In this document: positions 21,863-34,530 of the stretch, in pieces
Position numbering within the stretch: the stretch's first letter is position 1
Layout of the letters: each line of letters begins with the position of its first letter
Source of the DNA: Dromaius novaehollandiae
Lineage: Eukaryota > Chordata > Aves > Casuariiformes > Dromaiidae
Assembly (NCBI RefSeq): GCF_036370855.1
Contig: NC_088098.1
Span: 138,590,721 to 138,654,720, forward strand
Reading direction: 5' to 3'
DNA: 64,000 nucleotides
The notes under the pieces: model-generated
Seen by the model: the letters and a program-made list of their open reading frames with translations, nothing else
What the model was told of the DNA's origin: nothing
Databases searched by the model: none
Position numbers and translations under genes: made by a program

Positions 21863-24011
21863 TTAGAAACACTGGCATAATATCAGCTCAGTAATACTTC
21901 AGTAATCACTATTATTTTAGCCCTGCAATCAGTTTTTCCTTAAAATTTCTCCTTTATTCCCTTTTTGGGCTAGAAAACACATGCGGTATTTTTCAAGCAT
22001 TCTGAGGGCATTTCTGGCTTCATGAGGCTCTCGTCACATTGCTCAGACTAAAATCCCATACAATTATGTAATTTTCCTCTACCTTTGTTTAGTAGTGGTC
22101 ACCTGCAAGGGTTCCATTGCATGTTTTATTTGTTAGAAAGCAAAATCATTTGTTTCAGAACTGATCAGGGAAAAAGAATACATTATTGCTGGCAGAGTGA
22201 CATTCCCCCTTTTTTGCCCACTCAGTCTTTCACATGTAATTATAAGCAGTGGTTTTAATATTACCATTATGGAAATTCTCCCATTAATGTTACAAGCCAT
22301 TCAAAGGAAGCGGAGGAGATCTACAGTAAGCAGAGTAGGCAGTAAAGAATCAAAGCACAGTTCATAAGAGATTGACAATAACCCTTTGAGAATATTTTAT
22401 TGCATAAAAATCTTGCTGGATTGCGATGCATAGAAAATACCATATCTGCACATTTAATGAAGTAAGGGACCAGTTGTCTTTCCTTGAAGGTAAAAAACAA
22501 ATAACTTGAACACCAGCATAACACTATCCTAGATTCTTTGAGATCATCCTTAGCAAACCTCAAATGGTAAATGTTTAATAAGGGGAACATGCTTCTCCAG
22601 TATCTCTAAAATGTATAGACTATCTACTTCACTTTATAATGGCAAGCCCTGGCCATTTCAAGTTTCCTACAGTTAAGCCCTGGTAATTAAGCTAATTTCA
22701 GCTGTTTACAATGCCTTCATAACCTGAGGTGAGGATTCTTCTCAAGGAACAGCTTTAGAGAGGAAATCCTGACATCACTTAGATGAAGTATATGTCCTGC
22801 TTTAGCTTAATTAAGTTGTGAGTTCTTAAAAACTAAAAAACAAAACTTCAAACTTACTGTAAAGCTACAGGCATCTCTGCCAAAAAATGATCTTTCTTTC
22901 CATATGCTGCGTATGGGGATGTTATCATTACCTATGAAGGATGTTCCTCGTTAAGGTCTTGTTTGGATATCTGTTTTGAGCTGAGAAGTTTCAGCCAAAG
23001 CAATTGGTTGCTTCTAGAGACAAAGCTAACATTGGCTCTGCTCAAAAAAAAAAAAAAGAAAAGAAAAAAAAAATCTCTGCCAGTTTTAATGCCCTCATGT
23101 CAGAGCAAGGATTTCAGCAGGACTGTGGCCTTAGCATCACAAACATCATTCTGCCATCCTGTGAAGGTCAACCAAGATTCTTCATGTTGGGCTAAGTTTG
23201 TAATACTAAATAAAACAGAGCAAGGTCTGTTCTCTGGCCAAATGCCAAGACCTGGTGACATCCACATTACACTGCAATCATTTCCCCTCTGTGGCCCTAA
23301 GACATAACTATTCTTATGTTTGTGCTTTTTTGTTGGCTATTTCTTCTAAGGTCCTGAAAAAAAGTTTGTCAGAGTGATGTTTTCATAGTATGAAGCTGAG
23401 AACATGTACAGCGTGCCCTGGGGAGCATGGGGGTGGTGAAAAGAATAACTGGGCAAGGGAGGGGGAAAGCAGGGAGCCGAATATGGTCTTTGGCAGACTG
23501 GCTGTTGTAGCATATGTTGTCTTCTGATGCATGCCTGGACATTGCCTGGGACAATGCTAGCCGACATGGGCCAAAACTGGTCCAGGGCATGCTCTAGCAG
23601 CTAAGCATGATGGACAATTAGCAGTTCAGTTCTGAAGCTCATATTCAGGCCCTGTTTTTTTAGTGGTGCAGACATAGCCTTAGAGACCTTTGTGCAAAAA
23701 CCAGTTCACATTGCACATGATCAGTAGAGACTTCTTTAATTTTAGAAGGTCTCAGGCCAGGGTTCCCAAAAGCAGCTTAAGAAGTTTCTCCCTCTGGATG
23801 TTTTCTCATGCTGTTCCACCATAGTCCTTAATCCATGAAGCTGTCCTGGCACAAGTCTATGCTGATCTGAAGATCAGTTAAGGTCTTATAGCTGTAGCAA
23901 ATCTGAGTGGAAGGTTGGGCTGAAATACTAGTACCATATAGTAGCGAATATTCTTAAAAAAAAATCAAGACTTAAATAACTCCAGATGGACATCCCAATT
24001 ACATTTGACTT

Positions 24012-24064
24012 CAATATTTTTTGCTTTGGTTTCTGTCTTGTAAAATGGTGATAATACTTTAAAC
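24012..24064 (+). repeat. Possible MIR 3'-end relic
   Basis: The sequence TTGTAAAATGGTGATAATAC resembles the 3' portion of MIR (CTGTAAAATGGGGATAATAA). Short and diverged. Confidence 0.4.
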
Positions 24065-27000
24065 CAGCAGGGAACTAAAACTGTATGTTCAGAACAGGTT
24101 TTGAACATATGCAAGTAATAATGCACATTTGACAAAGCACAGAAAAGCAAATGTAACAAATGCTTTGAGGTAGTCCTCAAAGCTTTTCAGTGAGCTTCCT
24201 GCATTACGAACCTGACTCTCTGGCCAGATTCTCATGTATAGGCTAGTGTTCCCAGGGAAAACAAAAGCTCAAGCAAAAAGCAAGCATTTCAAATATTTAA
24301 ATATAGATTTAAGCAGAAAAAGTTTAGGGCAACTCCAGCTCAGGTATAGGGGTTCTCAGCAGCCTTTTTTCTGCGTGCAACTGCTTATTATCTCAAGACT
24401 GATATGTCTGCCTTACGCCAGCCCAGAGCTACAGACACTCTGGCACTCTTCTGGTTTAAATGGACCATGCACGAATCACGGAGTGGGAGGTGGTGATGTA
24501 GGCATCAAGGCAGCAGGCTGTGTAATCCCTAGGTCTTCAGTTTATATTTGCAATTGTATCTTCAGATTTGCCCCTTTCCAGGCCCTAGACTCCTAGGAGA
24601 CTGAACACACACACACTGAGACAAGTTTGAGCACATCAACAGAGTGGAGGCAGTGAAGCCATTTTAAAAAAAGGGTGAAATACACATAATCACAAGTAAC
24701 TCAATGGCTGTTAACTGAGGTTCTACAAATGAGAATCCTCACTGCTCAACACTATCAGCACAGGATAAATGTAGGGAATACATATAAAATCACGCTGTTT
24801 TCCTTCAGGGATCTGTCATTATTTCCCATTGCTATGGAGGGCAGAAGACTGCAGGGGAAGATGTAGAAATAGGATATTTGTACATACCACATACTGTGGA
24901 AATAAATTGTCTGTGTCATAAAATCCACTCTTTCTGGGCATTAGGACTGTGCATATTTTGCTCGCAAAAAAAATTGCTCTACTCAGAATCAAAGCCTCCA
25001 TTTATTCGTAGCCTTCACACTGAGGCATCCTAAATAATGCAGTAAGCTGCTGCTCCAAAGTCAGGAGCTCAGAAGGAAAAAAGAAAATGTACATACCCTG
25101 TGGCTGGCTCGGTGTCTAGAGAAGTGGGCATGTGCAATTTGAGGGGGAAGGAAATGCCTCTGATCACTGGAGGAGAGCTGGGCTGGCTAAGCATTTCATT
25201 GCTGAGCAGAAACCTGTATCTGACAGAGCACAGTGGGGCCAAGCTAAGGAGCACATCCCCCAGCTGTAGGAGTAGGTTGTCCAGCGCATGAGGGACACTG
25301 CCTTAGAAGGCAGCCTTTTCTATTCTCCAGACCTGGTTTCTTCTTCTATTTAGAGGCATTCACTGGGTATTGGTGCTTGCAGAGAAGCAGTCTCTTGAGA
25401 TGGTCTACAGAAAAATCCTGAGTTCAGACAACTGCGGAGACTATGGTGAAATCCTTGACTTTTGGAGGGGAGCTTAGGATGCACATGTGGCTCTTGTCTT
25501 CCACTTTTCTATGAGTTCTGCAACCTCAGCAAACCTCTTCCCTTCCTATTTCAATATTTTTGACTCTTTGACCTCTTCCCTTATATCATTTTTTGTCCCC
25601 CACAATCATCTGATTTTCCCCAGGTCTTCTTCCTACCCATCTCTCATTTTTGTGGGGATGGGGAGAGGGGAAAGGACAATTTGTTTTATTAAGAAATGGG
25701 CTGATATCCATCCTTGGCATGCAAAATTGATAAGAAAATTCACATCTTTTTCACCTAAGCCTCTTTTTTTTCCTTCCCTTTCTGCTTACCAAATAAGAAG
25801 AGCCTGAGAGCATTTCCCTGAAGCTTTCTAGTAGTGCTCAGGAAAGACTCCAGACAAACTAAGTTCAATGTAAGCAGCTCCTACCCAGACCATGCTACAG
25901 TTTCTGGTCTACCTTAGTCTTCAGCCCCGCAGGCCTCCTGCTTCCTTGCTTAGTAATCTTCTTACAGTTCTTTTACTGTAGGTTTTTAGCATGACTCAGA
26001 AAAGAAATGGTGAATACATGCACAAAATCAAGATTTTTCATTGCAAGAGTGTAAACTGGCACTGGCTGATATGAGAATCTGACTCCATGCACTTGTTCAA
26101 AAAGAGTCAGAAAAGTTAATACGAAGTACAGGTAAGTAAATTGCAGCTTTTCCTCTTGAACTATGCAATTACATTTTTGCACAGAGAGGCATATCCTCAA
26201 ACTGCCAAACATATCGTACATCATCAACTTATATGCTGATATAGTGAGGTCCTTCTTTTCCTATATCTATTCTTTTGTATAGTCATCTTCATAGTCATCT
26301 TATTCCAAAGTAGAAAGAGGAGGAGAGATTGTCAAAAGATCTTTTTTTAAGATGCTTAAGATAACAAGGTAGAACACGTTGTTTTATTCTGTAGGGTCAC
26401 TCAGTCAATGCCTGTTGTTCCTCTCTTCACTTTGGTACCTGTACATTGAATGAGTCAGACAAAGCAAAGTGCCAAAAATCAAGGTACAGAGTACCACTGA
26501 GATATGATTTAGCATTCTTTGAAGGTTTAGCTGTCTCTGATGCAAAAGGATCTTGACTGCACAATATGTGGAATATCAGTGTAAAAGAGTTACCGAGATA
26601 GCCTTCAGAAGAAACAAATTATAATACCCAATATAATGAAGACATATTTCCATGGAGCATTCATGACAGTTTTTCATCTTATATGACAAGAATACTTCTG
26701 AATTATTTCTAAGCAAACTGACAGGGCAAAATCCATATTGAATAAATTGTTTCTTAATCTACTTTTATTATTTCATTGAGGAAATAATGGTATAGTTAAG
26801 GCTGATTTTAAGGTTTTAAATGCACATTTTCATTTGCTTATAATATACTTGCAATTACAGTTCAGTATTTTTCATGCTTTATGTGACCCACATGCTTTGA
26901 AGTGACTGTTTTTACCACTCACAAAAGTTTTTAGGCATCTTCTGAGTTACTTAGACCCTGAAAATAAATGTCTGTAGTCAAAACATTTTTGGGATGTGTG

Positions 27001-28904
27001 TTTTATTTTCTTGCTTGCTTTGGTAAACCCAACAAACTTTAGTTTGAAACTCTGAAACTTGGCATGTACTTACTTTGGAAAAGGATATAATTTCTTTGAG
27101 TGCTCAGTAAGAAAATTATCTCTGAAACAGTAAAGCTCTCCACACTGTTTCCCACATTATATGTATTTGCAAAGGAGTCCATTAGTTTGGAGTGTTAATC
27201 CTGGATTCATGGAAAATAACCATAAACAGTCATCTTTGCTATCCTTAGAGAGAGGATCTGACTAATGGTTTTTGGAAAGGCTGGTGCAGGAAGGGATGGG
27301 GTTCTGGGAATAGTTATGTGTCTTCCCACATTTTCTTCTTCTCTACCCAATTTTGTGGAATAAGCTGAGACAAATTACTGTGGATGGAGAATTACGATTA
27401 TAGAAGGAAGGATTACGATTGTAAGATGAAGGATATTTGGCATGAGGCAGAGGTCAGAGGTGGGCTTAGGGGACAAGGACTAAAGAGTGATGAGCAGCAG
27501 ATGGTGTGGGGATGAATTTGTGGATTCATACAGATCTCTGTGAATTATGCCATTGCAGTGTGGAACTCCACCCTTTTAGTCCTTCTGACAGATGATTAAA
27601 AGAGAACTGAGAAATACATTTGGACAGTTTCAATTAAGTTACTGTTGCATTAAATAGAAACAAATATCTGTAAGTGGATCACACAACAGGAGTTGCCAGT
27701 TTTTGTCCTCTCTTTCCACTCCCCTATTATTTGAATATTCTTTTTTATATAACAAATGCAGGGTTCCTTTTTTCTTTGGCGAGATCACAGTTGTACACAA
27801 CTGTGGATAGGCAAAATGGATAGTGTTCTCATATTATAGCGAAACAGATTGAAATAGCTCCCGAATTGTAAACAGAACCATCCACATGTGAATAAATTAT
27901 GATATGGTCTGGTCTGTTGATTAATTTCACTGTAATGTCCATACTAAAGCTGATGTTAGCTTCAGCTCTTTGAGGGCAGAGGACTTTAGCAATGGGGAGA
28001 GAAAATGAGAAAGACCCGTTCTTTCAAGCGATGTGAATTAGGAATTAATTCAACAAAGAAGCTTAGCAGGAAAAAAAAAAGGAGAAATGAAGTGAGGGAA
28101 AGAGAGAGAAAGACACAGAACAGAAAAGATAGAAATGGAAATGGCCTGAAGGTAAACTATCATTCTTAGTAAGTGGTACTGCATCAGGCAAAAGACTGAG
28201 AAAAGCCTGAAGTTGTGAATGCATAAATGTACTACTACCATTCATTCTCTCTTACCTTTGTGTTTGTTATCTACAACTTTTATTCGTGAGGATTTCACAT
28301 TTTCTTCTAGAACGTCATTGGAATCATGAAACCTCATTATACACGGGACAGTTTCATTCCTTCACCTGACAAGGAAGCTCCTTTCCCTACTCATTAGAGA
28401 TGAGTGCATCCAGATTGTCCTCTTGCTTGGTATGCTTTGGTTTACAGAAATCAGCTAATGCTCCAACCAGCTTTATCTCTGGGGAACACTGATCCATAAA
28501 CATCCAAGATCTTTTGCTTCCAGGCCCTGAGTGACTTGAAAACCAGTAGAGCTAACTCAGAAATACAGTGCACATGGTCCCCATCCCTTCTGTCCATTCA
28601 GTCCAATCTAATTAAGTTGTAAGGAAGGCTACAGTTGCCAGCCAATGTAAAAATGGGAGTGGAAAAACAAAGTTTTCTTTGATCCTTTCTTCTTCTGGAA
28701 GAAAAACATTGGCGGTTAGTGCATTCCTGTGGAAGGAGTTCAGACCCACTCTCCCATTGTCAGACTTCCTCCCATTTCTTAGGATGCCACCCAACATCAG
28801 GTTCGAAAGTACAGTGAAATGAGCTTTTTTCAGGCTTCTGTTAATACTGTTTCACTGTTTATAAATACTACTGTGAAAAAGACTAAGTGATCAAGAATGA
28901 TTTT

Positions 28905-28990
28905 GTAGGCTGGTGGCTGGGGCATTCTCCCAGGAGGTAGGACCTGGGTCTGTTCCCTGCCCCAGTCAATGTTTAACCATTCACAGAGAA
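28905..28990 (+). repeat. Possible tRNA-related SINE (MIR-like) relic
   Basis: The order GGTGGCTGGGGCATTCTCCC, then GGAGGTAGGACCTGGGTCTG, then TTCCCTGCCCC resembles the tRNA-derived head of MIR-type SINEs. The B-box region (GGGTCTGTTCCC) is degenerate. Confidence 0.45.
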
Positions 28991-31900
28991 TGAAAAGTGC
29001 CAAGAGGAAAAACTCTCATTCTAGTCTAGTCTATCAGCAGATGATTACAGCATTTCCTCATTTTTTGCATGATATGGATTCAGATTTCAAAGGCAGAGAA
29101 AATACCATAGCCTTGGTCTACCCCTTTTAAGTGAGTTCTCTTCAATGAATTAGGAGCAAAAACTTTTGTTCTCCAATAGGTCTGTGATGATCTGGGTGCA
29201 GTTTTTCTATTCAAAACTATCCAAAACTCATTTTTTTAATTATTTTCAGGGTAACCAAAATTAATTTCCCAATTAATGTGATTTTTGCCTCTCTTTTTCT
29301 GTGTTCAGTTTTAGATATAAACTTTATTATTAATATTTTAACACTATGAATGTTCTCACCATGTTTTATTAATGCAAAGCCGGAGGACTGTGTATGCTAA
29401 ATTAAAAAAAAAATCAGTTTCTCTTGTCCATTAGTCAGGCTGGTGTACAGAGAATTAAAAAATGTCATTTCATATTCTGTCAAGCCTTGAGTAATTTCTT
29501 TCTGAGCGTATTTATTTTGTGCAAAATGAGTGAGTCTTTGTTCTTTCTTGTCTCCTCTGCCTTCTGTTATTAGTTAGTGTGCCCTTGACTAATCAGCCTT
29601 TCTCAGGGAAGAATGGTTCATCTAAATAATGTGTTTATTTTACCATTTTCAAATACAGCTACCAGAGATAATTCACCCCAGAATGAGAAAGGAGGAAATC
29701 TTCTCAATGGTGGGCTTGTAGAGGTTCTTTGCTTGCTTTTCTGGAGGATAGTAAAACTGCCAAATTCAGCAAAACACATAAGCTCATGTTTGAAATTAAC
29801 TGTTTTTGGAAACGATGCACAAACTAAAGTCAGGTCCTGTTCAGCAAACTATATTAGCACATGCTGAAATTTTAATATCTATTTAAATCTTCAGTTTATT
29901 CTGTGCCTATTTAAGATTAAGACAAATTTATCTTTTAGAAACAGCTTCTTTAACTGTTCTTCTTGTCATTGTATTTGTGTGTTTAATTTGGGGGAATTTA
30001 GAGACAACTTGGAAAATGGGAAATACATGTGTCATGGCTGATCTCAATTTATAGGAACACTTTGATACAGTTCCATTTTATGGACTAGTTAAACTAAGGG
30101 CAGCAGGGGATCCTGCTTGAACCATGGGAAAGAATAAAAAACTTGGCTAAAGGACAAAACAAAATACAGAAGGGAAAAATGGATTTTTGCCTAACAGGGA
30201 GAAAGGGAAAGCACTGAGTAATTTCCCTGTAAAGCCTATTGTTGTTACCTGTCTTTAGTAATGATTGGACCTTGAGAGATAAAAGTGAGCTACATGCATT
30301 AAGCTTATGCTGATCTAGAACCCTTTGTAGCTGCAGGCAAGTGAATGGGCCAGTATAAACTGGCATTAATTCTGACCCATGAAGTTTTGAGGCAACGGCA
30401 CGCTATATCACATTTATATCTAAAGGCATGGCTTTTGGACTTGACTTTAAAGTGGTATTTAGACCCCTGACTGAGGAAAATAGTTCATAATCATCAGTTT
30501 TAAAAATAAGTGAGATGATAGGTTAAGCTACAGTAAAAAGTACTCGAAAATGACTGCCTGGAGTTGTACCACTTAGCATATTTAATACTCTAATTTGGGT
30601 AAAAGAACAGTGTTTGTGAACATGGAAGATAAGAGCAGTGAAAGAACAGTCTTTTTTCCCTCTGCTATGAACTTTTTTCCATCCCACTCTGCAGAGAATT
30701 ACTTCTTACTTGCCACAACTGCAGCTACCAAGCTGTGATGTGTTTTGCAAATGGACTACCAGCAGCACACATATCTGGCACACAGATGTTTTATTCAGAA
30801 TATTCCAGATATCAGATTATGCCTCAGCATTTAGGAGGAACAGTTACTCTACAGAAGTAGAATTAAGACTGTTCTGCACCACCTTTAGTACCTCTCTATC
30901 ATGACTTGTCTGTCGAGATGAGGATTAGAAAGATGAATGATTTCTGTGAGTTTTCCTGGTTCATTGTAGGTCCTTATAATGTTCAACGTAAGCTGCTTTG
31001 TGTGTAATTATATCATTACATAATTGCATGTACTGAAAATGCACTCCAAAGATGCAATACTGGATAATACTAATGAGATGGTAACAATTAAGTGTTTAAT
31101 CCACTGTTTGAAAAGGCATGATTTTGTCAATTGGTTCCTTTAGATGACCCCAAGCATAAAGATCTTGTGTAGCCAGGGCAGGAACATCTTTGGTCAGTGA
31201 CGATAGCTCTGATCCAGCTGGATTTATCTATGTATATGCATGTTTTTGAAGGAGGATATTAGATAGCTGTGAAACAACCATGGCAACATGTGCACAACAA
31301 GCACAGGAAGGCAAGGTGACGTGGGAGGAATCAAGCAGCGAACTGAAGGCAGTGTTTCAGAAGATAAGCCATTTGGTTTGAGGGTACCAAAGAGTGGCTT
31401 GTAAATGCTGACACATTGCTAACACCGTGATTCTTCTGGGTAAAAGAGAGCCACGGTTTTTGAAGAGGTAAGCTTCATTCAGCAGGGTTTGATTCAGCAC
31501 GTTGGTCCTAGTGCATCTCTGGCCGTCCATTGTGGGCCCTCCATTGCCTAGGCCAAGGTCTCTTCACCTTCCTGTGCTTGTTGCTGAACCACCTCTGCTC
31601 TAGCTACCATTACAGCCAAAATCATTCATGCTACATGGCAGCAGAGACCCAGTAAGCCAGCTGTAGTGGGGGTTTGTGCACATGGGGATCATGTTCCTGT
31701 GGCTTGGTCCACTTCAGCTTGGGCAGAGTCACCGGACCATCATTTCTGGGCAGAAGCATCTGTGAAAGGGGCCACTGCTGGGTCCTTGAGAAACAGTACC
31801 AACTGCCACACATGTCTCAAAATGCATTAGTACAGCTGCTGTAGGAATAAGGGGACTAAGGGTTTGAGGCAGACCTAAACAAAGGCTGAGGAAAATAATG

Positions 31901-34279
31901 GAAGTCCTGGGACTACCAGTATGACAACAGAGAATGCTCCTGCTTGATCACATCCAAACGCAAGAGGTGAGCCTTATCCCCAAATACTGTAGGGTTTTCC
32001 AGGGAGCATCTGAGGCTGTCCTTAGTTTTTGGGGCAGGAGAGTAGAAACAAGGGTGATGCCCAGATGCACGATTCAGTCTGTTACGCTCCTGTTTAGTCC
32101 ATGCATGTGTATGCAAATCTACACCTTTCTCACCTGCCCAAACAATGCTGGCTGTGTCCTGGCACCTTCAGCAAATTATCACACATCTCACGTGGCTGCA
32201 ATTTTAAGAATGTAAATACATGCACTGATGTAGCCAGCTTTTGTTGGTTACACATCTGAGTCTGCATTTGTTTTCTTAATTTCTAGTCTAAAACCAATTT
32301 TCTGCAGTAAGGTGAAACTAGGAAGGACCCATTTGTTCTCTCTGGCAAGTAATTGTCAACCATTCTCTGATCCGTAGATAGTGTACTAGGGATTATACAA
32401 CTGAACTGAAGGTATTCAGGGTATCATTTCCCTGACTTCTCCGCTGGCCCTGTATAGGTTGCCTTCTCCTGTCCAGGGTTTCAGAATATTCATGAATACC
32501 CTGTGCTTGAACAGCATTAGGGCATAGTGGTCTGGATTTCCCTGGGCTTGAGTAAGATGCAGTCTCATTAATTTCAAGTAAAAGAAGTTCACTGGGACTA
32601 AGGGATCAAGTTAATGTCCTGATTAAGTCAGTCATGAGGAGTTTACCCCTTCAATGAAGCTATATTTAACAGATGCCATTAACTAATGAGGGAGAAAGAG
32701 GAGAAACAGACCCCCTGCAGCTACTTTGGGGAACTCAAAGCCAGGATGAAACTCCTCAAAGAGTGGACCCAAGTATGGAGAGAATGTGAAAATCTTTTTT
32801 GATGCTATGTTAACTTGACAACCTGATAGAAAAAAGGAATAGATGAGATATCTTGCAGCCACGCATCAAGCATATAAGATATGCTATGCTTAATTTCCTT
32901 GCATGTGTCTCCAAATAAATACACTGAATTTGTTTAAATGAAGGAATTAATGGATTAAATTTCCCATTTTTATCTCTAAACTCATTTACAGTGAAGAAGG
33001 ACTAAACGTGGCCAGCAAACCAGAGGCCTCCAGTCCCCAGACGTGTACAGGCCCCACTCACTGGTCCAGGTCCACTCTTGCAATGCCCAGCACCTCAGTG
33101 CCCCGGGGCCCAGAGGGACCCGCAGGGTTCTTCATCAAACACCAAGCAAGGGCTGCAGTGGTGGTTTGTAACAAAAGGTGCAAGTTAGGAGAGTTAGTTA
33201 GCCAGAATCTTCCTGGTGGGCAAAGAAGCCTGAGGTGAGACTTGGGGTCTTCTCAAATTCTGAATCACATAAGAGGAGAACTGAAAAATGCTGGATAATC
33301 TATGAAGTGGATCATTTCCAGCAGGCCTAGAAGAGTGCTTTTTCCAGTTCTTGCACTGGAAATTTTGAGAGAACGTAGGGATTATAGTGATGTTAGTAGA
33401 AGTAAGCAGCTCATTCCCATCCCATATTAATACTGTATTTGTCATCAAAAGGATGACATTTTGCACTTAGATTTCTGTGTAAACTAAATGACTTTACATG
33501 ACACTGTTGTTGTTATATTTCTACTTAATTTATTTATTGAAGTCAATTGTTTATATCAGTCAATTAGCATAGTGTCCAAACTTCTTTGGATCATGTATAC
33601 CGAGCTGTTAAGCAGAATAGCTTTGGCTACTGAAAGCAGTAGACATTTATATCTTGTACATAGCTGGGAATACCAAGGATCAAAAACAAGTTCTTCAGAA
33701 ACTTTCAAAATACCTATTGAAAAGAAGGTATGCAAACGTCTACATGAGCATAATATATTACAGAGCGTATATTCTATATATAGAGCATAAATTTAAAAAT
33801 GAAGACAGAAAGACATTTTACTGCACAAGTTTTAGAAAAACCAACAGATGAGAAAGAACAGGTTATTTAAGGGCTGAGAAATGAACAGAAATACTATTAG
33901 ACTCTGACCATATTTCAGTGAATAAACAATCCAATCTGTACTTTGTAGTAATATAATATGCCATTCTAAATGCTAAACATAGTTGGAGGTGAGGAAAATG
34001 CTTCATTTGATTATTTTACAGTCATCTCCCACATTTGAGTGATAAATTTAACTCAAACCTAAGTATGAACAAGAAAAAAATAATATCCAGCGTATTTACA
34101 ATTTTTAAAAAAAGAGGCTGTGATTTATTATAGTTTATTTTATTAGCTGTTTCCTGAAGATGAAGCTTTCAGGAAAGTGCTTAAATCCATTCATCTACTA
34201 ATAGACAAGCCAGGGAGTATTTGATTCTGGCACTCTGCTAGCGACACCATGTGTGGCCAAACCATAATTAGAGTATACT

Positions 34280-34530
34280 ACGGCTTTGTTCCCCGTGCGG
34301 TTTACACAGCGAGATTGTGGCTGTGACGCATAGCTAAGTACGCTCGGACGAGGGGACACGAGCTGTGAGCCCGGAGAGGAGCCCTTGGTCCTGAGTGCCA
34401 GTTTTGCAGGGGAGAGGCGAAACTCAGAGTGAAGGAGGGTGCAGCAATAGGATGATGAGCCTCCCGTGGATTTACGCTTTTCGGTAAAAGCCGCTCTACC
34501 CTGCCTTCCCACCAGGTGGCCCAGTGATTT
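34280..34530. promoter_or_regulatory. CpG-containing patch with a CTCF-like motif
   Basis: At 34509-34522 CCACCAGGTGGCCC closely fits the CTCF core CCACCAGGGGGCGC. The preceding 230 bases have more CpGs than the surrounding sequence. It lies midway in the intergenic gap between MSL3 and the gag-like gene, a plausible boundary site (inference). Confidence 0.45.

Larger units (their letters stand above)
21863..34280. other. Intergenic stretch with no gene seen
   Basis: AT-rich sequence with only short, random-looking open frames. Two possible SINE relics are listed separately (24,010 and 28,905). A moderately GC-rich patch at 33,005-33,240 has an open frame but no recognised similarity. Confidence 0.6.

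Noticed and set aside
33005-33240. GC-richer patch with a 76-codon frame
   Set aside because: It could be an old repeat or exon, but I recognise no domain, splice pair or repeat consensus.
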